Of a stretch of 12,146 nt of DNA, positions 1-8,229 are shown one piece after another (position 1 is the stretch's first letter; each line of letters opens with the position of its first letter). Below the pieces are notes generated by a model. It ran no database searches, had not been told where the DNA came from, and saw nothing but the letters and a program-made list of their open reading frames with translations. This DNA comes from Alistipes sp. (GTDB lineage: Bacteria > Bacteroidota > Bacteroidia > Bacteroidales > Rikenellaceae): contig JAFZDR010000168.1 of the NCBI GenBank assembly GCA_017561105.1, positions 1 to 12,146 of the forward strand. Reading direction: 5' to 3'. The position numbers were made by a program, and so were the translations under genes.

Positions 1-1
1 A

Positions 2-283
2 AATATCGCACAACTCGTAACTTCGGCACGCGATATAGCTATGGCCTTGGGTTGGGAGATAGAGGGCGCAGTGCCCGAGAAGATGCGTTTTGAGCCGCAC
101 CAGATAAACCCGAAGGAGAGAGCCGTATATAATGCGATTGCCGATAATTCGGACGGTCTGATCCTTGATGTTATTGCCGAAAAGACGGCACTCTCGGTGG
201 CTGAGGTGAGCGCAATACTGTTGAATATGGAGTTGTCGGGCTTGGTGCGACAACTGCCCGGAAAAGTATATGTAATATGCTGA
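2..283 (+). CDS. dprA: DprA (DNA processing protein A), C-terminal part
   Basis: This is the 3' end of a gene whose start lies upstream of the window; the open frame begins at base 2. The first residues, N-I-A-Q-L-V-T-S-A-R-D-I-A, followed by A-L-G-W-E, match the end of the DprA Rossmann-fold region. The last ~55 residues form a small winged-helix-like domain (K-E-R-A-V-Y-N-A-I to Q-L-P-G-K-V-Y) of the type that closes DprA proteins. DprA binds single-stranded DNA taken up during natural transformation and loads RecA onto it in the cytoplasm. An ATG at 41 is only an internal methionine, because the DprA-like sequence continues upstream of it. The stop codon overlaps the tatD start by 7 nt, indicating co-transcription and probable translational coupling. 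The family call is firm; the ssDNA-binding part is outside the window. Confidence 0.87.
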   Translation, partial: NIAQLVTSARDIAMALGWEIEGAVPEKMRFEPHQINPKERAVYNAIADNSDGLILDVIAEKTALSVAEVSAILLNMELSGLVRQLPGKVYVIC

Positions 284-1065
284 TAGATACACATTCACAT
301 ATCTACGATGAGGCATTCGATAACGACCGCAAGGAGGTTGTCGAGCGTGCTCTTGCCGAGGGTGTAGAGCGCATAATTCTGCCCGCAATTGACGGTGAGA
401 GCAACGAACGATTGTTCGATATGTGCCGAGAATATGGCGACTATGTGATGCCGTTGATGGGCCTTCATCCGACTTCGGTGAATGACAATCCTCGTTGGCG
501 CGAGGAGTTGGCCGAGGTGGAGCGCCTTCTCGAAAATCCCCCGCAGGGCGTAGCTCGATTTTACGGAGTGGGCGAGATAGGCTTGGATCTCTATTGGAGT
601 AGGGATTGGCAGGCGGAGCAGACCGAGGCTTTCAGAGCACAACTCGATATGGCATTGAAACACAATTTGCCGATTGTAGTGCATACGCGCGATGCGTGGG
701 AGGAGATGGCTGCAATTATCGAGGAGTATCGCGACAAGGGTCTGCGAGGTATATTTCACGCCTTTTCGTCAGATATTGCACAGTATGAGCGACTGCGCGA
801 ATATGGCGACTTCCTCTTCGGTATCGGAGGTGTCGTAACCTTCAAAAAAAGCGCTTTGGCCGAGGTGGTAAAGGCTATGAGATTGGAGGATTTGGTTGTT
901 GAGACCGATGCCCCGTATCTCACCCCTGCACCGCACCGAGGTACGCGCAACGAGTCGTCGTATGTACGCTTTGTGGCGGCGAAGATTGCAGAGTTGCAAG
1001 GCGTTGATTACGATGTAGTTGCAGAGCAGACTACAGCAAATGCAAGACGAATTTTTGGATTATAG
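277..1065 (+). CDS. tatD: TatD-family metal-dependent hydrolase (DNase)
   Basis: The 262-residue product has the usual TatD length and is a complete TIM-barrel amidohydrolase. Visible metal ligands are H6 and H8 (D-T-H-S-H near the N-terminus), E100 (G-E-I-G-L-D), H136 (V-V-H-T-R-D-A), H161 (F-H-A-F-S-S-D) and D211 (V-E-T-D-A-P-Y-L-T-P). Family members are cytoplasmic, Mg-dependent 3'-5' DNA/RNA exonucleases linked to DNA repair and degradation; the exact substrate cannot be read from sequence. The start overlaps the dprA end (ATGCTGA), and this start gives the M-L-I-D-T-H-S-H opening expected of the family. ansA follows after 6 nt. Placement behind dprA fits a DNA-processing role but does not prove a functional link. 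Confidence 0.94.
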   Translation: MLIDTHSHIYDEAFDNDRKEVVERALAEGVERIILPAIDGESNERLFDMCREYGDYVMPLMGLHPTSVNDNPRWREELAEVERLLENPPQGVARFYGVGEIGLDLYWSRDWQAEQTEAFRAQLDMALKHNLPIVVHTRDAWEEMAAIIEEYRDKGLRGIFHAFSSDIAQYERLREYGDFLFGIGGVVTFKKSALAEVVKAMRLEDLVVETDAPYLTPAPHRGTRNESSYVRFVAAKIAELQGVDYDVVAEQTTANARRIFGL

Positions 1066-1071
1066 AGCGAT

Positions 1072-2100
1072 ATGAAAAAGGCTTCGATTTTAATCATCTA
1101 CACGGGTGGAACAATTGGTATGCGCCGTAATGCAAACGGTACACTTGTGCCATTCGATTTCAACACCATCGAGCAGGAGTTCCCTGCAGTGCGAAACTTG
1201 AATGTCGATATTTCAGTTTGCAAGATGGAGGCTATAGACTCATCGAATGTAACGCCTGAGCGTTGGAGCGAGTTGGCGCATATTATTGCCGACAACTACG
1301 CCAATTATGACGGCTTTGTGGTGCTGCACGGTACCGATACGATGTCCTACACCGCTTCGGCATTGAGCTTTATGCTCGATAATTTGGCCAAGCCTGTGAT
1401 ATTTACGGGTAGCCAGATTCCGATGGGTATCCTTCGTACCGATGGCCGCGAGAACTTGATCACTGCAATCGAAATCGCCTCGGCAACCGACGAAAACGGA
1501 GCACCTATGGTGCCCGAAGTTGCTCTCTACTTCCAAAATCGCCTTTTCCGCGCCAACCGCACATCGAAACATTCGGCCGAGGCTCTGAGTGCCTTCGAGT
1601 CGCGAAATTTGGCTCCGTTAGCCGAGGTTGGCGTTAATATAAAGTACAATAACACAGTGATATATAGAGCTGCTCAGTCGAATGAGCCGTTGCGCGTATT
1701 CGATAGGATGAACGACAAGGTTATAGTTGTAAAACTATTCCCCGGACTCTCTTGCGAGTCGTTGCGAGCAATGCTCTCTATCGAGGGTTTGCAGGGTGTG
1801 GTGCTCGAGACATTCGGCACGGGTAATGCCCCTACTGCAAAGTGGTTTGTCGAGATTTTGCAGGATGCGATCTCTCGCGGTATAGCTGTTGTGAATATAA
1901 CCCAGTGTCAGGGCGGAGCTGTGGCGATGAACCTCTACGAAACGGGTCGTCAGCTCCAGGATATAGGTGTGATATCGGGTTACGATATGACAACCGAGGC
2001 TGCCGTAACAAAGCTTATGTGGCTGTTAGGTAAAGGTTTGTCGGGTGAGGCCCTTGCCGAAGCAATGAGCCAAACCCTGCGTGGTGAATTGTCGAATTAA
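1072..2100 (+). CDS. ansA: Type I (cytoplasmic) L-asparaginase
   Basis: This enzyme hydrolyses L-asparagine to L-aspartate and ammonia. The 342-residue product closely resembles E. coli AnsA in length and throughout its sequence. It has the first catalytic motif Y-T-G-G-T-I-G-M (nucleophile T14), the second motif H-G-T-D-T-M (T88, D89), the D-S-S substrate loop at residues 56-58, [16 protein letters not shown], and the typical C-terminal R-G-E-L. There is no signal peptide, which supports the cytoplasmic low-affinity type over the periplasmic type II enzyme. The start is the ATG 6 nt after the tatD stop, with only a weak purine-rich ribosome site, so it is probably translated as part of the dprA-tatD-ansA transcript. 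Its stop overlaps the stop of the convergent hydrolase gene. Confidence 0.95.
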   Translation: MKKASILIIYTGGTIGMRRNANGTLVPFDFNTIEQEFPAVRNLNVDISVCKMEAIDSSNVTPERWSELAHIIADNYANYDGFVVLHGTDTMSYTASALSFMLDNLAKPVIFTGSQIPMGILRTDGRENLITAIEIASATDENGAPMVPEVALYFQNRLFRANRTSKHSAEALSAFESRNLAPLAEVGVNIKYNNTVIYRAAQSNEPLRVFDRMNDKVIVVKLFPGLSCESLRAMLSIEGLQGVVLETFGTGNAPTAKWFVEILQDAISRGIAVVNITQCQGGAVAMNLYETGRQLQDIGVISGYDMTTEAAVTKLMWLLGKGLSGEALAEAMSQTLRGELSN

Positions 2101-2897
2101 GCTCGGCTGACGAAGTCGAGAAGTGCTGCTGCGCACGCTTTCGACTCCTCGATAAAGCCCATATGGCCCGAGTTCTCGAGCCAAACAACCTCGGCTTCGG
2201 GGTGCTCGGCAACCATCTTCTCGGCAATCTCGGGAACGATATAGCCGTCTTTACGACCAAGAATAAACAATATCGGTTTACCCAAGGCGTGGAGCATTTC
2301 GCTCTGCGCCTTGCGCTCTATCATACCGTTTAAGAGTGCAATGATACCTGCATCTTCGGTGAGGTAGATTGTCTGCTGCAAATCCTCAATCTCGGTGCGG
2401 AAGCGGTTGCGATTCTCAACAGCAAAGCCCGCCTCGGGTGCTGTGTGAGCCAATAACTCCTTCTTTCCCGACTTTATGAGGTTAATCTCGCGCTGGCGAT
2501 TTTTCTTCTTCTCGTCGCTATCGGCATAAGGTGTCGAGTGCAACAAAACAAGAGCCTCGGTAAGCTCGGGGTGTCGCTCGGCAAAGGCGAGAGCGATATA
2601 GCCTCCCATAGAGTGGCCTACGATAGTGGCCTTCGCGATACCGAGCTTCTCGAGCACTGCGGCGAGTGTATCGGCAAGGTAGTCCATAGAGTGGATTTCG
2701 CCCCGAACAACCGATATGCCGTGTCCCGGAATATCGAGAGTTATAACTCGAACATCCTTGTAGAGAAGGGGTACAAACTCCTCCCATACGAGCATATTCT
2801 CGAGATAGCCGTGGAGAAGGACAACGCACTTTTCGCCAACCTCCGAATCGCAGATATGCAGTGCCGAATCGCCTGCCATTATGAATTTTTCAACCAT
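2097..2897 (-). CDS. Alpha/beta-hydrolase fold protein
   Basis: The 266-residue protein has a complete alpha/beta-hydrolase core: the oxyanion-hole motif L-L-H-G-Y (residues 27-31), D-I-P-G-H-G (55-60), and the nucleophile elbow G-H-S-M-G-G with S96. The acid D217 lies in G-R-K-D-G and the base H245 in N-S-G-H-M-G-F, so the triad is intact. It has no signal peptide and is predicted cytoplasmic. A cap region (about residues 125-200) is charged and helical, as in small-molecule esterases, lactonases and MenH/BioH-like enzymes. The substrate cannot be named from sequence. A short AGAGGA (minus strand, 2901-2906) sits close upstream of the ATG. The gene is monocistronic, divergent from dapF and convergent with ansA, and shares TTAA with the ansA stop. 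Confidence 0.9.
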   Translation of the reverse strand: MVEKFIMAGDSALHICDSEVGEKCVVLLHGYLENMLVWEEFVPLLYKDVRVITLDIPGHGISVVRGEIHSMDYLADTLAAVLEKLGIAKATIVGHSMGGYIALAFAERHPELTEALVLLHSTPYADSDEKKKNRQREINLIKSGKKELLAHTAPEAGFAVENRNRFRTEIEDLQQTIYLTEDAGIIALLNGMIERKAQSEMLHALGKPILFILGRKDGYIVPEIAEKMVAEHPEAEVVWLENSGHMGFIEESKACAAALLDFVSRA

Positions 2898-2930
2898 TTT
2901 TCCTCTTTTTGAAATTTTACTGCGTAAAAA

Positions 2931-2962
2931 TATGGAAAATTCTTCAATAATTTGTATTTTTG
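2931..2962 (+). promoter_or_regulatory. Candidate Bacteroidota promoter for dapF-tamL-dxs
   Basis: The sequence TATTTTTG at 2955-2962 matches the Bacteroides -7 consensus TAnnTTTG exactly. TATG at 2931-2934, a 3/4 match to the -33 TTTG element, lies 20 bp upstream, which is the usual spacing. Transcription would start near 2969, leaving a leader of about 16 nt before the dapF ATG and no clear Shine-Dalgarno sequence. The region is AT-rich, so chance matches are possible. Its position between divergent genes makes a promoter likely here in any case. Confidence 0.5.
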
Positions 2963-2984
2963 AACGATTATAGCCCTATTTTGA

Positions 2985-3920
2985 ATGAAATTTGACTACA
3001 TTAAGTGCCACGGCTCGGGAAATGAGTTCGTTATGGTGGATGCCGTAAAGCATAATTTGGAGGGAGTAGACCTTGCCGAATTTGCTCGTTTTATCTGCGA
3101 TCGCAATGGTGCGGTTGGAGCCGATGGCGTGTTGCTCTTGGCTAAAAAGGGCGATATGTATGGTATGCGAATGTTCAACCCCGATGGCTCGGAGGCTGAG
3201 ATGTGCGGTAACGGCATTCGCTGCGTGGCTCGCTTGGCCGAGGAGTATGTGGGAGAGCGTAAGTTTGATATGTTCTCGGGAGGGAACATCTATGGAATCA
3301 CTCGCGAGGAGGATATTTTCGATGGTATTCCTACCTATGGCGTAGATCTGCAGGTTAAGTTGCAGAGCGACGATTTCGGCTTTGCAAAGGGTGCCGAGAA
3401 GTTTATCTCGCAGCCTATCGAGCGATTGGACGATACTTTGCTTTGGAGTGCGATAAATGTGGGTAACCCGCATATTGTTGCCGAGGTCGAGGCGATAGAC
3501 TACGACCACCTGACACAACTCGGAAATCGCGTGTTGGAGTTGAAGGAGGAGTTTCCGAAGGGAATAAATGTTTCGCTCGTGAAGGTGCTGGATGAGAATC
3601 GCATATTTGTTGCCACATACGAGCGTGGCGCGGGTATCACCGCATCGTGCGGTACGGCTATGACCTCGAGTGCTACGGCAATGGCTCTCAATTCGCGTTG
3701 CGACTATGAGGCTGTGGTTGATGTGGAGAACAGAGGAGGAGTAGTGCGCTGCGTATGCCATAAGGAGGGCGGTTTGCACACACAGCTTATCGGTAATGCA
3801 TCCTATATCTCGTATGGCGAGGTTGTTGCCGAGGGTGACAGCTTTGCAAGTGTGGAGCAGGGCAAGTACAGCGACGAGATTGCGTTGTATAACAAATTTT
3901 TGAAGCAGAAGAGAGGATAA
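2985..3920 (+). CDS. dapF: Diaminopimelate epimerase
   Basis: This enzyme interconverts LL- and meso-diaminopimelate, the last step before lysine and a peptidoglycan precursor. It uses two cysteines without a cofactor. Both are present: C74 in M-C-G-N-G-I-R-C and C222 in A-S-C-G-T. The substrate-contact positions known from Haemophilus DapF are conserved: N13 (G-S-G-N-E), N65 (F-N-P-D-G), N161 (G-N-P-H), N195 (I-N-V-S), E213-R214 (Y-E-R-G-A-G) and G223-T224. At 311 residues it is longer than the usual ~275, with a charged C-terminal tail of about 30 residues (from about 282). After the second cysteine the usual C-G-(T/S)-G-A-C-A reads C-G-T-A-M-T-S-S. It is the first gene of an operon; tamL starts 3 nt after its stop. 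Confidence 0.93.
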   Translation: MKFDYIKCHGSGNEFVMVDAVKHNLEGVDLAEFARFICDRNGAVGADGVLLLAKKGDMYGMRMFNPDGSEAEMCGNGIRCVARLAEEYVGERKFDMFSGGNIYGITREEDIFDGIPTYGVDLQVKLQSDDFGFAKGAEKFISQPIERLDDTLLWSAINVGNPHIVAEVEAIDYDHLTQLGNRVLELKEEFPKGINVSLVKVLDENRIFVATYERGAGITASCGTAMTSSATAMALNSRCDYEAVVDVENRGGVVRCVCHKEGGLHTQLIGNASYISYGEVVAEGDSFASVEQGKYSDEIALYNKFLKQKRG

Positions 3921-3923
3921 TAT

Positions 3924-6302
3924 ATGCGTAGAGCGGTCTATATATTGTGTTGCTTGTTGGTGGGAGTATTGCTCTCCGCCTGCAATGTTACGCGCTATAT
4001 TCCGGCCAATACATGTCTGTTGCAGCGAGTGAAAGTCGAGGAGGATAAGTCTGCACCTCGCGATGAGCGCATAAAGAGCGATGAGGTGACAAAGTATTTG
4101 CGCCAGCGCCCTAACAAGCACCTCTTCGGTACAGATTTCTACGCCTGGATATATATGAAGGCCGACCCTGAGAAGGATAACTGGTGGAATAATCTCAAGC
4201 GCCGAATGGGTGAGGAGCCAGTTCTGCTCAATATGCGCGATACGAAGCAGTCGGCTTCGAACTTGAAGCTCTATCTCGATTCGCGAGGCTACTACTCTTC
4301 GAAGGTAAAATACCAAGTCGATACACTTCGCAACCCTAAGCGAGCGAAGGTGGTCTATTCGTTGAAGCAGGGTGAACCATACTGCATCAGCTCGATATCC
4401 TACGACTTCCGTGATCGTTTCCTCGAGCCGATAGTCCTGCCCGATACGGTAAATACACTGCTCCATAGGGGAGATGTCTTTAATATCTCGACATTGGAGT
4501 CGGAGCGTGAGCGTATTGCGCTCTACCTGAAGGATCGTGGTTACTACAACTTCTCGGTGAATAATGTTGAGTATATTGCCGATACACTCAGTGGCAATCG
4601 CAAGGTTGCCCTCACGGTGATTGTAAAACAGAACTTGACAGGTTACAATGCTCGCGGTGAGGCTATCTACGACAATAATGTGGTTTATCGTCTTCGCGAC
4701 ATAAATATAGTGCCGGGCTACAATGCCGTAGCGGCAAAGAGCCAGTCCGACTACTTCAATGGCTTTGACTCGTTGATGTATCGCGGTTTGAATGTGATAT
4801 TTGACGGCAAGCGCTCGAAGGTGCGCCCTAAGGTGTTGCGATATACGATACCGCTCTATCCGAACTATCTCTACAACTACTCGCAGGTTAATCAGACCTA
4901 TATGAATCTGATGGCGATGGGATACTTCAAGAGTGCTCGTATCAACTTTAATGAGGTGCAGGATTCGTTGAGGAATAATCGTATTACTCTTGTCGGCATC
5001 GACAACAAGTCGAAGTCGTCGGTGAACTACACATCGGAGAAGTATCTCGATTGCGATATTCTCTGTACACCTGCTCTGCAGCAGAGTGTCAAAGCCGAGC
5101 TCGAGGCCTCGACCACATCGAGTTTCTACGGCTTGAAGGCGGTTGTGGGATACCAAAATCGCGATATCTTCCGAGGTGCCGAGATGCTCGAAATTACGGG
5201 TACTGCGGGTTATGAGTATATGAAAGCGCCAAACTCTCAGAAGCGACATGCCATGGAGTTCGGAGTTGCGGCAAGCCTCTCGTTCCCTCGTTTTTTGTTG
5301 GCAAATTATGCCCTCAGGAGATATACATTGGCACCTAAAACAAAGTTCGAGGTGTCGTTCAACTACCAGGACAGACCATACTATCGTCGAAGATTGACAA
5401 GTATGTCGTGGATGTATTCGTGGCGCAATAGGACCAACTCGTCGTTTGTGGTCCGCCCGATAGGCATCAACTGGGTTGATGTGGCCGAGATGGACGATAA
5501 CTACTTCAACTCATTGCAGAACGAGTACCTCAAGTATAGTTTCCAGTCGCAGTTGATAACCGCAATCTCGGGATCGTATGTGCTGAATAAGCAGTATAAG
5601 TCGGCACCGAACAACTATACTGTAGTGCGTGCAAATGGCGAACTCTCCGGTAATGTTTTGAATGGCCTTGTGCGACTCTTCTCACATCCGGTCGAGGGTC
5701 AGAACTATTACGAGTTCTTGGGTATTCGATACTCGCAGTATGTGCGTGCCGATGTTAGTGCAAGCCACAAGATTATGCTCGGCGAGGTTACCGCCTTGGC
5801 TGCTCGTCTGTATGCGGGTGTAGCATACGCCTACGGCAACTCCAATGCTGTGCCGTTCGACAGACTCTTCTATGCGGGAGGTAACAATAGTATGCGTGGT
5901 TGGGCACCACGAACACTTGGTCCGGGCTCTTCGCCTGCGCCGTCGAATGTCGTCTATCCGACACAGTTGGGCGATATGAAGCTGGAGGCTAACCTCGAGT
6001 TCCGCTTTCCTATCTGGGATATGTTGCACGGTGCAACATTCTTCGATCTGGGTAATATCTGGTATATCGATAGAAAGGAACTCTCGTATCCCGACAGCTC
6101 GGTATTCCGCTTTAATAGTTTCTACAAGCAGTTGGCGTTCAATACCGGTATAGGTTTGCGCCTTGATATTAAGTTTGCAATTCTTCGCCTTGATTGGGGT
6201 ATTCAGCTCCACAACCCGAATAATCCGGAGGGAGAGCGTTGGATTCATAACTTTAAGTGGCGAAATACATCGCTTAATTTCGGAGTGGGCTACCCATTCT
6301 AA
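3924..6302 (+). CDS. tamL: TamL: lipidated TamA/BamA-family outer-membrane protein
   Basis: This 792-residue Omp85-family protein has a lipoprotein signal, with lipobox L-S-A-C placing the acylated cysteine at C20. A C-N-V-T-R-Y-I-P segment follows, typical of Bacteroidota TamL. Residues ~25-370 hold POTRA-like repeats (for example L-Y-L-D-S-R-G-Y-Y near 116-124, L-K-D-R-G-Y-Y near 202-208, and the region around 322-350). Residues ~400-792 form the 16-stranded barrel, with the Omp85 hallmark G-G-N-N-S-M-R-G-W at 652-660 and a terminal G-V-G-Y-P-F ending in phenylalanine. It likely inserts or folds outer-membrane proteins. A good AGAGGA ribosome site (3912-3917) overlaps the dapF end. The usual partner gene tamB is not adjacent; dxs follows instead. 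A non-Tam paralogue of BamA is the main alternative. Confidence 0.85.
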   Translation: MRRAVYILCCLLVGVLLSACNVTRYIPANTCLLQRVKVEEDKSAPRDERIKSDEVTKYLRQRPNKHLFGTDFYAWIYMKADPEKDNWWNNLKRRMGEEPVLLNMRDTKQSASNLKLYLDSRGYYSSKVKYQVDTLRNPKRAKVVYSLKQGEPYCISSISYDFRDRFLEPIVLPDTVNTLLHRGDVFNISTLESERERIALYLKDRGYYNFSVNNVEYIADTLSGNRKVALTVIVKQNLTGYNARGEAIYDNNVVYRLRDINIVPGYNAVAAKSQSDYFNGFDSLMYRGLNVIFDGKRSKVRPKVLRYTIPLYPNYLYNYSQVNQTYMNLMAMGYFKSARINFNEVQDSLRNNRITLVGIDNKSKSSVNYTSEKYLDCDILCTPALQQSVKAELEASTTSSFYGLKAVVGYQNRDIFRGAEMLEITGTAGYEYMKAPNSQKRHAMEFGVAASLSFPRFLLANYALRRYTLAPKTKFEVSFNYQDRPYYRRRLTSMSWMYSWRNRTNSSFVVRPIGINWVDVAEMDDNYFNSLQNEYLKYSFQSQLITAISGSYVLNKQYKSAPNNYTVVRANGELSGNVLNGLVRLFSHPVEGQNYYEFLGIRYSQYVRADVSASHKIMLGEVTALAARLYAGVAYAYGNSNAVPFDRLFYAGGNNSMRGWAPRTLGPGSSPAPSNVVYPTQLGDMKLEANLEFRFPIWDMLHGATFFDLGNIWYIDRKELSYPDSSVFRFNSFYKQLAFNTGIGLRLDIKFAILRLDWGIQLHNPNNPEGERWIHNFKWRNTSLNFGVGYPF
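6021..6039. repeat. 19-bp near-perfect palindrome inside tamL
   Basis: ATGTTGCACGGTGCAACAT reads as two 9-bp inverted arms around a single central G. It lies in the barrel-coding part of tamL (residues D-M-L-H-G-A-T). A palindrome of this kind is mildly unexpected in 12 kb, and no function is evident. It could be a protein-binding site or pure chance. Confidence 0.5.
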
Positions 6303-6326
6303 CACAAGTTGAAAATTAACTCTTTT

Positions 6327-8198
6327 ATGACGAAAGTAGAGTACAAATATCTGTATAGTATTAACTCGCCTGCCGATTTGCGCAAGTTATCTATTGAGGA
6401 GCTCCCTCAATACTGCGCCGAGGTACGCCAGTATATTATAGAACAGTGTGCCGTAAATCCCGGACACCTCGCCTCTTCGCTCGGAGCGGTGGAGATTGCG
6501 GTGGCTGTGCACTATGTCTATGATACGCCATCGGACAAACTGATTTGGGATGTAGGCCACCAGGCTTATGCCCATAAGATTATCACCGGCCGTCGCGATG
6601 CCTTTAGAACAAACCGATTGTTGGGTGGTATAAGCGGCTTCCCGCGTATGGCGGAGAGCGAGTACGATGCCTTTGGCGCAGGCCACTCGTCGGTATCTAT
6701 CTCGGCAGCCCTCGGTATGGCTCAGGCTGCGAAGTTACAGGGTAACAACAGCAAGAGCGTGGCTGTTATTGGCGATGGCTCAATTGCCGGAGGATTGGCA
6801 TTCGAGGGTCTTAATAACGCCGGCTCGGACAAGATGACCGATATATTGGTTATCCTTAACGACAACAATATGTCGATAGATAAGTCGCAGGGTGCGCTCA
6901 ATAACTACCTCTTGCAGCTCTCGACCTCGTCGAAGTATAATCGCTTCAAGCAGGGTCTTTGGTCGGCACTGTCGCGTACACCTCGCATGTTGAACCTCTG
7001 TCGCAAGGTGGGTAACGGAATCAAGCACGGCTTGTTGCAGAATAGTAACCTCTTCGAGAGCCTTGGCTTTAGATATTTCGGCCATGTGGACGGTCACGAT
7101 GTTAAGCGTCTGGTGCGCACATTGACGGCCTTGAAGGAGATAAAGTCACCTAAGCTTTTGCATGTTATAACCGAAAAGGGCCACGGCTATGCCCCTACAC
7201 AGGGCGATTTGCCGGTATGGCATGCTCCGGGTTGCTTTAATCCCGAGACGGGAGAACGAATTAAAAGCTCGTCGAAGAATTCGCGTATGCAGGATGTGTT
7301 CGGACAGACACTTCTCGACTTGGCGCGATTAGATAAGCGTGTTGTGGGTGTTACGCCTGCCATGCCGTCGGGTTGTTCGATGAATATAATGATGGCTGAG
7401 ATGCCTGAGCGATGCTTCGATGTGGGTATTGCCGAGGGACACGCTGTGACCTTCTCGGCAGGACTTGCTGCAGCGGGCGAAAGACCATTCTGCAATATCT
7501 ACTCGACATTTATGCAGCGAGCATACGACAATATCATCCACGATGTTGCCCTGCAGAATCTGCCGGTCATCTTCTGCTTGGATAGAGGTGGTCTGGTTGG
7601 TGAGGATGGAGCAACACATCATGGTGCGTTCGATATCGCCTACCTCGGCTCAATTCCGAATATGACCATTGCAACTCCCTCTGATGAGTGGGAGTTGCGC
7701 AATATGATGTTTACTGCATTGCAGAGTGATGCACCATTTGCTATCCGCTATCCGCGTGGTACAGGTCGCGGCACAGAGTGGCGCGATATGCCGTTTGAGG
7801 CTATCGAGATTGGAAAGGCACGAATGGTACGCGAGGGTAGTGACGTCGCTATATTTGCATTCGGTACTCTGTGTGCCGATGCCGAGCAGGCTGCCGAGCA
7901 GGCGTCGGTTATCGGTGTGAGCACTGCTGTTTACGATATGCGATTTGCAAAGCCTCTCGATGAGGCGACAATATTGGAGGTTGCTCGTAAGTTTAAGCGC
8001 ATTGTAACGCTCGAGGACGGCATCCTTCGCGGTGGTGCGGGCGAGGCCGTAATAAAGCTCCTAAACGACAATGGCGTAACAACTCCGGTGGTATCGCTCG
8101 GTATCGACGATAAGTTTGTGGAGCACGGTTCGGTTGCCGAGTTGCGCCACTTGTGCGGTTACGATATTGAGGGTATTCTCCATGCAGTAGTGGAGTAG
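6327..8198 (+). CDS. dxs: 1-deoxy-D-xylulose-5-phosphate synthase
   Basis: This thiamine-diphosphate enzyme condenses pyruvate and glyceraldehyde-3-phosphate to DXP, the entry step of the MEP isoprenoid pathway. From the ATG at 6327 it is 623 residues. The cofactor motif runs from G-D-G (149-151) to N-D-N (178-180). Catalytic histidines are H47 (P-G-H-L-A-S) and H78 (D-V-G-H-Q-A-Y), the catalytic glutamate is E370, and the substrate-side residues are Y392, R398, R420, D427 and H431. The numbering from 370 onward equals E. coli Dxs as I recall it, which favours this ATG over the in-frame TTG at 6309. It is the last gene of dapF-tamL-dxs, 24 nt after tamL, without an obvious Shine-Dalgarno. Around E370 the common I-A-E-Q-H reads I-A-E-G-H. 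Confidence 0.95.
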   Translation: MTKVEYKYLYSINSPADLRKLSIEELPQYCAEVRQYIIEQCAVNPGHLASSLGAVEIAVAVHYVYDTPSDKLIWDVGHQAYAHKIITGRRDAFRTNRLLGGISGFPRMAESEYDAFGAGHSSVSISAALGMAQAAKLQGNNSKSVAVIGDGSIAGGLAFEGLNNAGSDKMTDILVILNDNNMSIDKSQGALNNYLLQLSTSSKYNRFKQGLWSALSRTPRMLNLCRKVGNGIKHGLLQNSNLFESLGFRYFGHVDGHDVKRLVRTLTALKEIKSPKLLHVITEKGHGYAPTQGDLPVWHAPGCFNPETGERIKSSSKNSRMQDVFGQTLLDLARLDKRVVGVTPAMPSGCSMNIMMAEMPERCFDVGIAEGHAVTFSAGLAAAGERPFCNIYSTFMQRAYDNIIHDVALQNLPVIFCLDRGGLVGEDGATHHGAFDIAYLGSIPNMTIATPSDEWELRNMMFTALQSDAPFAIRYPRGTGRGTEWRDMPFEAIEIGKARMVREGSDVAIFAFGTLCADAEQAAEQASVIGVSTAVYDMRFAKPLDEATILEVARKFKRIVTLEDGILRGGAGEAVIKLLNDNGVTTPVVSLGIDDKFVEHGSVAELRHLCGYDIEGILHAVVE

Positions 8199-8207
8199 TG
8201 GTGACGC

Positions 8208-8227
8208 GGTGGCAGAACATTGCCACC
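8208..8227. other. Hairpin just after dxs
   Basis: GGTGGCA and TGCCACC form a perfect 7-bp stem around a 6-nt loop, starting 9 nt after the dxs stop. Only TTATAAAA follows, so it is a poor terminator on its own. It may protect the dxs mRNA 3' end or assist the strong terminator 13 nt downstream. Confidence 0.5.
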
Positions 8228-8229
8228 TT

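Noticed and set aside
295..759. Minus-strand open frame of 154 codons antisense to tatD
   Set aside because: Same codon-register artefact. The sense strand encodes an intact TatD with all metal ligands.
2976..5249. Very long minus-strand open frame (757 codons) antisense to dapF and the first half of tamL, continuing as a second one at 5682-6305
   Set aside because: It is in codon register with dapF and tamL, so its stops would be sense TTA, CTA or TCA codons, which these genes rarely use. The translated residues show no domain, and the sense genes are clear families. It is a codon-bias shadow.
6309..6326. Upstream in-frame TTG start for dxs
   Set aside because: The ATG at 6327 gives residue numbering matching E. 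coli Dxs catalytic positions; the six extra residues add nothing recognisable.
7881..7904. Tandem 12-nt near-duplication in dxs (GCCGAGCAGGCT then GCCGAGCAGGCG)
   Set aside because: It encodes two A-E-Q-A helical turns in the Dxs C-terminal domain. It is too short and in-frame, so it is not reported as a repeat element.
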